DNA from: Verrucomicrobiales bacterium | GTDB taxonomy: Bacteria > Verrucomicrobiota > Verrucomicrobiia > Verrucomicrobiales > V1-33 | Length of the DNA: 57,905 bases | Assembly: GCA_018003315.1 (NCBI GenBank) | Contig: JAGNEJ010000023.1 | Coordinates: 1 to 57,905, forward strand | Direction: 5' to 3' | Part shown: positions 53,193 through 57,905 of the stretch, in pieces | Numbering within the stretch: the first letter of the stretch is position 1 | Layout of the letters: each line of letters begins with the position of its first letter | The notes under the pieces: generated by a model | Database searches by the model: none | Told to the model about the DNA's origin: nothing | What the model saw: only the letters and a program-made list of their open reading frames with translations | Position numbers and translations under genes: made by a program

Positions 53193-53232
53193 GGAAGTTG
53201 AGCGGCGATCGGACAGCGAGGCTGCAACTTCC
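53193..53232. repeat. Inverted repeat upstream of the methylase gene
   Basis: GGAAGTTG (53193-53200) and CAACTTCC (53225-53232) are perfect inverted copies 24 bases apart, about 40 bases before the methylase start. It could be an operator of the restriction-modification genes; no controller gene is seen. Confidence 0.4.
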
Positions 53233-53361
53233 GCTTCTCCATTCGACTGCGAATTTCATGGTTTTGTCCGCGCCCGCGAAGATCACGCACCACGAGGCCC
53301 TGACGGTGATGGTGTGCTTGGCTGGTGCTGCGTTGCTGTCTGCATCGCGGGACGAGCCGCC

Positions 53362-54423
53362 TCAATCATCCCGCTCGCGGCATCGCGGACGGTCATCGGG
53401 CTCTTGTCCGATCACCGCGGCGGTCCGGGCCATGAAGGCGAGATTTTCGGGTGCAGTATCCGGAGTGATTTCGCAGCCGCCGGAAATGATGCAGCGCCCA
53501 TCGGCTTGGCGGAAATCCCGCAGGATCGTCTCCCCCAAGGTTTCCGGCCTGCCGTTTTGGATCACAGACACCGGATCGGCCTTGCCGGAAAAAACCTGCT
53601 TCGGGGAGAGTCGGCCGAGGAAGGGCTCGAACGAAGGCACGAGATGGTCCACGTCGATGATGTCCGCGCCGGTGGCGATCATGTCCGGCAGTATGGCCGT
53701 GGTGTTGCCGCAAATGTGCAGTTTGGCCTTGGCACCGAGCGCATGGATGTGGTCCACGAGCGCCTTTTCCCGCTGGAATGCAAACTCGCGAAAGAGCCGC
53801 GGTCCGATTTGCGAGGCGAATGCGTCGCCGATGCCGATGCAGTCTGCTCCCGCCTTGATCTGGAGTTCCGCAAACGTCATCGCCGCCTCAGTAATCATGT
53901 CCATCACCCTGGCGACCTTTTCCGGTTCGTCCATCAGGTCGTAGGCAGCTTCGGTTAGTCCGCGCAGGTCGGCGTATTCGGCAACCGGACCCTCCACCCA
54001 GCCGACGACAAAAAAGCGGTCTCCCGCCAGGCGACGAAACGTGGCGATTTCTTCGAGTCGGTTGGCAGTGCGCCGGTGGGCGGTGACGTTGTAGGGCTTG
54101 AGGGCAAGCACTTCGGCGATGTCCGCGAAGTGTCCCTGGTCGAGCGGCAGACCGTCCTCGGGATACTCCACCTTGATGCCGAACGCCTCGGCTTCGGCAT
54201 AGGGATCGGACATGACCGTGACCCAGTCAGCACCAAAGTCCGCGGCGCACTGGATCATGGCGCGGCATTTGTCAGCAGGATTCAGGCAGAAATCGCGGTA
54301 GTTCACGCCGGCATGGCGGGCGGCGAAACGCATGACGATGGGGTGAAACGGCGGACGGTCCACGGGCCGCCCCTCCAGAAAGTTCAAGGTGCGTTCCCGT
54401 CCTGTCAGGGAGAGTGTGCTCAT
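53362..54423 (-). CDS. URO-D/MtaA-like methyltransferase
   Basis: 353 residues of the uroporphyrinogen decarboxylase superfamily. The zinc motif AKLHICGNTTAILPDM (His-x-Cys) and a later Cys in CIISGGCEITPDTAPENL are those of MtaA/MtbA/CmuA-like corrinoid or thiol methyltransferases, and not of heme-pathway HemE. ERTLNFLEGRPVDRPPFHP at the N-terminus is also typical. No corrinoid protein or partner methyltransferase is adjacent. It diverges from the UGA-containing thioredoxin gene. Confidence 0.85.
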   Translation of the reverse strand: MSTLSLTGRERTLNFLEGRPVDRPPFHPIVMRFAARHAGVNYRDFCLNPADKCRAMIQCAADFGADWVTVMSDPYAEAEAFGIKVEYPEDGLPLDQGHFADIAEVLALKPYNVTAHRRTANRLEEIATFRRLAGDRFFVVGWVEGPVAEYADLRGLTEAAYDLMDEPEKVARVMDMITEAAMTFAELQIKAGADCIGIGDAFASQIGPRLFREFAFQREKALVDHIHALGAKAKLHICGNTTAILPDMIATGADIIDVDHLVPSFEPFLGRLSPKQVFSGKADPVSVIQNGRPETLGETILRDFRQADGRCIISGGCEITPDTAPENLAFMARTAAVIGQEPDDRPRCRERDD

Positions 54424-54569
54424 TGGCTTTGGCTGCTGGCATTTGCTGGAGCTGCGCGGGCGGACCGCCTTGCGGACGCGCAGAAATCTTCGCTTTGGAC
54501 CGGCAGCTTCGAGCGGTTCCGGTTCGTGGCAAGTTCAACTTCCCGTGCCGCGGTGTGCAGGATTCCTGA

Positions 54570-54597
54570 TTGCGCAGCCGCCAAAAGCGGCTATCCT
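54570..54597 (+). promoter_or_regulatory. Possible promoter of the UGA-containing thioredoxin gene
   Basis: TTGCGC (54570-54575) and TATCCT (54592-54597), 16 bases apart, 30 bases before the ATG. The spacer is part of a dyad, AGCCGC-CAAAA-GCGGCT (54576-54592), that could bind a regulator. Confidence 0.35.
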
Positions 54598-54626
54598 CCT
54601 CGCCAGTCAAACCGCATCCACTTGCC

Positions 54627-55373
54627 ATGAAAAAATCCCTGTGCTTTCTGCTAGCCTCTTGTCTGGGCATCAGCGCCTCCCTGGCCGAGGTCCGGAAATG
54701 GACCAGCGCCGATGATCCAACCAAGACATTTGATGGCGAATTCGTCGAAGCCAAGGGGGACATGGTCACCATCAAAAGGAAGAGCGGCAAACCCCAGACG
54801 TTCCCTGCAGCCAAGCTTTCCAAGGAAGACCAGGACTACATCGCCCAGCAGGCAGCCAGCAAAGCCCAGGAAGCCGCCACGAAAGCGGCTGCCGACAAAG
54901 TCAAGGAATCGCCCATGGCCAAAGCGCTGGAGAAAAAGCTGCAGAAACTCGACGGCAAAAAATTTGTGAAGTTCGACCTGCTGGCGGAAAAGGCGCCTGA
55001 ATACTACCTGCTCTACTGGGGAGCCTCGTGGTGAGGCCCCTGCAATGCTACAGCGCCACAGTTGGTGGCGCTTTACGATAACAAACTGGCCGCCGCGAAG
55101 AACGTCGAACTCGTCCACATCAGTTGTGACCAGGACGAGGCCGGCATGAAAAAATTCATGGGCGGGCACAATCTCAAATGCCCGGTGATTGATGCCGCCA
55201 CGGCTGACAAAATCAAAGTGCTGAAGGAGCTATCTCCACGCGGAATTCCAAACTACAAGCTGGTGGATGCTTCCGGCAAACTCCTGGCAGAGGGGTCGGA
55301 TGCGAAGCACAAGGCTGAGGAATTTGCCGCTGCTGCGGCGGCGGGAGGCGGGGATGCCGAGGCCAAAAATTAA
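54627..55373 (+). CDS. SHD1-thioredoxin-like protein with in-frame UGA (putative Sec136)
   Basis: 248 residues if the TGA at 55032-55034 is read through. The signal peptide is MKKSLCFLLASCLGISASLA, so the protein is exported. Residues ~21-72 form an SHD1-type domain (VRKWTSADDPTKTFDGEF), followed by a charged Ala/Lys linker. The thioredoxin-like domain runs from ~120: YYLLYWGASW, the UGA, then GPCNATAPQLVALYDNKLA in the same frame. The UGA thus replaces the first Cys of a WCGPC redox motif. The fold continues with VELVHISCDQDE and the cis-Pro segment LSPRGIPNYKLVDASGKLL. A perfect 8-bp hairpin follows 17 bases after the UGA. A disulfide/selenosulfide oxidoreductase of the periplasm is the natural reading; the alternative is a nonsense-mutated gene. 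Confidence 0.85.
55052..55072 (+). promoter_or_regulatory. Candidate SECIS hairpin in the thioredoxin-like gene
   Basis: AGCGCCAC-AGTTG-GTGGCGCT, an 8-bp perfect stem, with two more pairs after a one-base mismatch. The loop begins 26 bases after the UGA and its second base is G, matching the bacterial SECIS consensus. Confidence 0.7.
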
Positions 55374-55428
55374 GGTGCTTTCCTGAAGCTGCCCGCGGCG
55401 CATGAGCCGTCGGTTCCGGTCCACCGGC

Positions 55429-57717
55429 TCACTGCGCCGGGCCAACCCAAACGGCATCGGCATGGACATGGCCTTCGGTGCCCTGGCAGTGGATGGTCAC
55501 GGCGCAGACCTTGCCGGAAACCAGGGAAAATTTCCCGATGCTGGTGAATCCGTTTTCCAACGTCGGAGCCGCCTTCTGGTTCAGCCGGACCGTCTGGGTT
55601 TCCGCTCCGGTTTCGATTTCACAGGGCACGCTCTGCGCACGGTTTTGGTGCGGCTGCCAGGCGATGCGGATTTCATATCTTCCGTGCTTTGGCACAGCGA
55701 ATTCGAACCGCGCCGAGGCCTCACTGCCTCCGGACGCGTAATGATAGCCGCTGCCCACGTAACCCGGCAGGCCGGTCCCATGCGTCCACTTTCCGGTGAA
55801 TTTGGCCTGTGAGTCATCGACCACCAGCAGGCCTCCCAATTTCAGTGGGTCCAGCCGGGCGGCACGGTTCGTGCCCTCCGCCGCCGGGGTTGAAAGCGGG
55901 GAAACCGCGGGAAGCACCGCCGCCGCCCCCACTTTTTCACGCCGTGCGCCTCCGGGCAGGCGCAGCAATTCCTTGAGCGCCTCCAGGTGGCTTTGATAGA
56001 CTCCCCGCGGCGAGGCGTTTTCACTGACGCACAGATACGCAGCCTTGCCCACCACCTCGCCCATCATGCCGCAGGTGCGCATGACCCGCACCGTTCCCAG
56101 CGCTTCGTGGGTGACGCTCAGGCAGCGACCGGCCATGAACAGGTTGTCCACGTTGCGCGAGTAGAAACAGCGGTAGGGCACCGGATACCCTTCCTTCCGG
56201 TCAACTCCCTTTCCAAAAACCGCCTTGGAAATGAACGGATCGTCAGGAAATTTTTTGGCATACTGCTGTTTTGGATAGTGGAGGTCGATGTCCCAGGTGG
56301 TCGGCACGGTGGCATCGGGAAATGCTTTCTGCTCGACGATGTCCTTTTCGGTCAGGACCACGTCTCCCTGGAGCAGGCGCGATTCCCGCGTGCCGCCGAC
56401 GGAGGCGACCCATTCGAGGCGCGCCCTGGCATATTTTTCGGCTTCGGGGCCGTTTTTCATCGCGTTGAAGGCCCCAAAGACCGCCCGCAAATTCCAGTCC
56501 CGCGTCCATTCCAGGTCGCGCAGCGGATGTCTGGAAAAGCCGCTTTCCCAAAACCACTCGCCCTTGTGATAGGATTCCGTACCGTCCGCTTTTTTGGTTA
56601 GTGGAAAATCACCCGGCTCCAGCGGGAGTGCCCAATCCGTTTTCGGAAACGGCTGCGGTTCCGCCGCCTCCTTCCAATACCACATGTTGCTCATGCCCAG
56701 GTGGCCGGTTTCCTGCAGGGTGAATTCTGCGCCGGCCAGGTCTCCCAACGTTCCGTGGCCCGTGCAGTCGGCAAAGAGGCGTCCGCGAAATTCCCTGGTC
56801 TTGCCGGAAAGGGTGTCGAGTGCGGTGACGCTGCGGATGAGCCGGGCTGTTCCCGCCTGCATGGAAGCGGCGATGGCATGGTGGTTGAGAAACAGGTCGA
56901 TGTTTCGTTCCGCGCGGATGATTTGCTCCTTGCGGGCGTCGCCAAAATCCTCTGCCAGTCCCGGAGAATTCGGCGCATGATCCGCAAATTCCTCCACGAT
57001 TTCACCCAGCCGCGGAAACAGTCCGCGCCGGGTGCCGCCCTGCGCCCAGACGCGGATTTCACTGCTGCCGTTGCCGCCCAGGACGGAACGGTTCTGAATC
57101 AGCGCAACCTTGATTCCCTGCCGCGCCGCGGAAATGGCCGCCCCCATGCCGGCGTAGCCGCCGCCGACGACCACGAGGTCGTATTCCCGCGCATGCTCCG
57201 CCGCGATGCTCTCGCGCAGCCGTTTCCGTTCACCAGCGGCAAATTTTTCGGGGTCCACGCCCGGGGTTTTGCTGAGCACCACCGCATCACAGCGTCCGTT
57301 GAAGCCGCTCAGGTCATGCAGGGCCACCATGGCTCTGCCAGCGGGAAGTTCCGCGCGGCCCGCCGCCTGCCAGTGCCAGTCGGCTCCCTGCGTGCCCAGG
57401 GTTTGTTCCAGCGGCTTTCCGTTGATGATGAGCTGGAACTTGCCGGGAGTTCCCGGTGCCTGCCAGCGGGCCACCCAGTCCTTGGTGCGCACCCACACCT
57501 GGTAGGTTCCGGGTGCGGCAATGTCCACTGCGGTGGTGGCATCCGCCACGGGACGGCCCAGTCCGTGGGCCATGAGATAGGGCGAGCCCATGATTTCAAT
57601 GAACTGGGTGTCCAGCGTCCATCCGCCGTGGCGGGCAAACGCTTCCGCTTCCAGAAAAATGCTTTCTTGGGCGGCGAGAGACCATGGAATCACCAGCAGG
57701 GCGAACAGCTTCAGCAT
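55429..57717 (-). CDS. Secreted FAD-dependent oxidoreductase
   Basis: 762 residues with signal peptide MLKLFALLVIPWSLAAQESI (start 57717). Residues ~25-160 resemble a carbohydrate-binding-type beta domain (IFLEAEAFARHGGWTLD). The FAD domain starts near 180: YDLVVVGGGYAGMGAAISAA (GxGxxG), then LGGNGSSEIRVWAQGG, and RLFADCTGHGTLGDLAGAEF. The middle and C-terminal parts (LFMAGRCLSVTHEALGTVRV) match the FAD_oxidored/xanthan-lyase-like group common in PVC bacteria. The last ~120 residues form a second beta-sandwich (golvesin-like, SAYHYASGGSEAS region). Substrate unknown; likely a polysaccharide or sugar derivative outside the cytoplasm. Confidence 0.88.
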   Translation of the reverse strand: MLKLFALLVIPWSLAAQESIFLEAEAFARHGGWTLDTQFIEIMGSPYLMAHGLGRPVADATTAVDIAAPGTYQVWVRTKDWVARWQAPGTPGKFQLIINGKPLEQTLGTQGADWHWQAAGRAELPAGRAMVALHDLSGFNGRCDAVVLSKTPGVDPEKFAAGERKRLRESIAAEHAREYDLVVVGGGYAGMGAAISAARQGIKVALIQNRSVLGGNGSSEIRVWAQGGTRRGLFPRLGEIVEEFADHAPNSPGLAEDFGDARKEQIIRAERNIDLFLNHHAIAASMQAGTARLIRSVTALDTLSGKTREFRGRLFADCTGHGTLGDLAGAEFTLQETGHLGMSNMWYWKEAAEPQPFPKTDWALPLEPGDFPLTKKADGTESYHKGEWFWESGFSRHPLRDLEWTRDWNLRAVFGAFNAMKNGPEAEKYARARLEWVASVGGTRESRLLQGDVVLTEKDIVEQKAFPDATVPTTWDIDLHYPKQQYAKKFPDDPFISKAVFGKGVDRKEGYPVPYRCFYSRNVDNLFMAGRCLSVTHEALGTVRVMRTCGMMGEVVGKAAYLCVSENASPRGVYQSHLEALKELLRLPGGARREKVGAAAVLPAVSPLSTPAAEGTNRAARLDPLKLGGLLVVDDSQAKFTGKWTHGTGLPGYVGSGYHYASGGSEASARFEFAVPKHGRYEIRIAWQPHQNRAQSVPCEIETGAETQTVRLNQKAAPTLENGFTSIGKFSLVSGKVCAVTIHCQGTEGHVHADAVWVGPAQ

Positions 57718-57783
57718 GGCACATGCATTCACGACGTGGCGGATGCTGTCCACCGCCGCACTGGCGTAGCGGGGGCAGGCGTA

Positions 57784-57862
57784 TTGCCTCAGCAAAAAAT
57801 GACACCGGAGGGTGGCGTTAGGTAGGGGATCGTTGCCTCACATTCGATGACACCGGAGGTGG
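57784..57862 (+). repeat. Degenerate tandem repeat at the window's right edge
   Basis: TTGCCTCA (57784 and 57833) and ATGACACCGGAGG (57799 and 57847) are repeated with a period of 48-49 bases. The second ATG opens a frame (MTPEVVVISLHIALRFGAV) that runs off the window, which may be the start of a gene; too short to judge. Confidence 0.4.
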
Positions 57863-57905
57863 TGGTAATTTCGCTTCACATTGCTCTACGTTTTGGGGCT
57901 GTCGA

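Noticed and set aside
53198-53944. Plus-strand open frames of 248 and 317 codons
   Set aside because: They run antisense to the URO-D-type gene with its HxCGN zinc motif; they are shadows.
55062-55373. Separate gene for the C-terminal half of the thioredoxin-like protein
   Set aside because: It would begin in the middle of the thioredoxin fold after GPC; the upstream half is in frame across the TGA.
1-57905. CRISPR arrays, rRNA or tRNA genes, including tRNA-Sec
   Set aside because: No regular spaced repeats, no tRNA cloverleaf with CCA-like end and no rRNA blocks were recognised; a covariance-model scan would be needed to be certain for tRNA.

Overview
The window most likely comes from a Gram-negative member of the Verrucomicrobiota (PVC superphylum). 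It is GC-rich. It carries lptD, so the cell has an LPS outer membrane. It encodes an autotransporter-repeat protein with a PEP-CTERM-like tail, an SHD1-domain protein and a giant FG-GAP protein of the kind common in this phylum, and few genes have a clear Shine-Dalgarno sequence. This assignment is inferred from gene content, not from a marker gene.

Layout. 1-127: 3' end of a group II intron. 0.4-20 kb: mostly housekeeping genes (cysI, an amidase, a GH81 glucanase, RNase P RNA, a TPR protein, ctaB, a cyclophilin, ygfZ and nadC, moxR, prmC, murA, truA, gmk, yicC, lptD). 20-22.6 kb: a small protein and a K+-independent type pyrophosphatase (hppA). 22.9-24.5 kb: a dead IS1634-like element whose inverted repeats can still be seen. 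24.7-30.6 kb: a 1972-residue secreted FG-GAP/propeller protein. 30.7-31.8 kb: IS66 and IS110 wreckage. 31.9-38.5 kb: a minus-strand operon of sulfur-handling and unknown proteins. 38.6-45.9 kb: a secreted hydrolase, a response regulator with two kinase proteins, and otsAB for trehalose. 46-51 kb: a RAYT transposase, a PQQ-like propeller protein, a TatD hydrolase and a PEP-CTERM-type repeat protein. 51-53.2 kb: a decayed TOTE-type primase gene beside an NgoMIV-type restriction-modification pair. 53.4-57.8 kb: a URO-D/MtaA-like methyltransferase, a thioredoxin-like protein interrupted by UGA, and a secreted FAD oxidoreductase.

Main result. Two unrelated genes each carry a single in-frame UGA inside an otherwise intact reading frame. 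In the thioredoxin-like gene at 54627-55373 it replaces the first Cys of WCGPC. In the MetE-like methyltransferase gene at 31874-33034 it sits mid-protein. Each UGA is followed at the expected distance by a perfect stem with a short loop that has G among its first two bases, as in bacterial SECIS elements. I infer two selenoproteins. The second ends an operon that also encodes two TusA-like domains, a DsrE protein, two OsmC-like domains that lack the usual cysteines, an acyl-CoA dehydrogenase-like flavoprotein, a PhnD-like protein with no signal peptide, and an outer-membrane barrel. I do not recognise this set as a described pathway. It is the best candidate here for a new sulfur/selenium system.

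A near-perfect palindrome between the response regulator and the kinase recurs upstream of otsA, which suggests that the two-component system controls trehalose synthesis. No selA, selB, selC or selD, no tRNA gene and no CRISPR array was found in the window.
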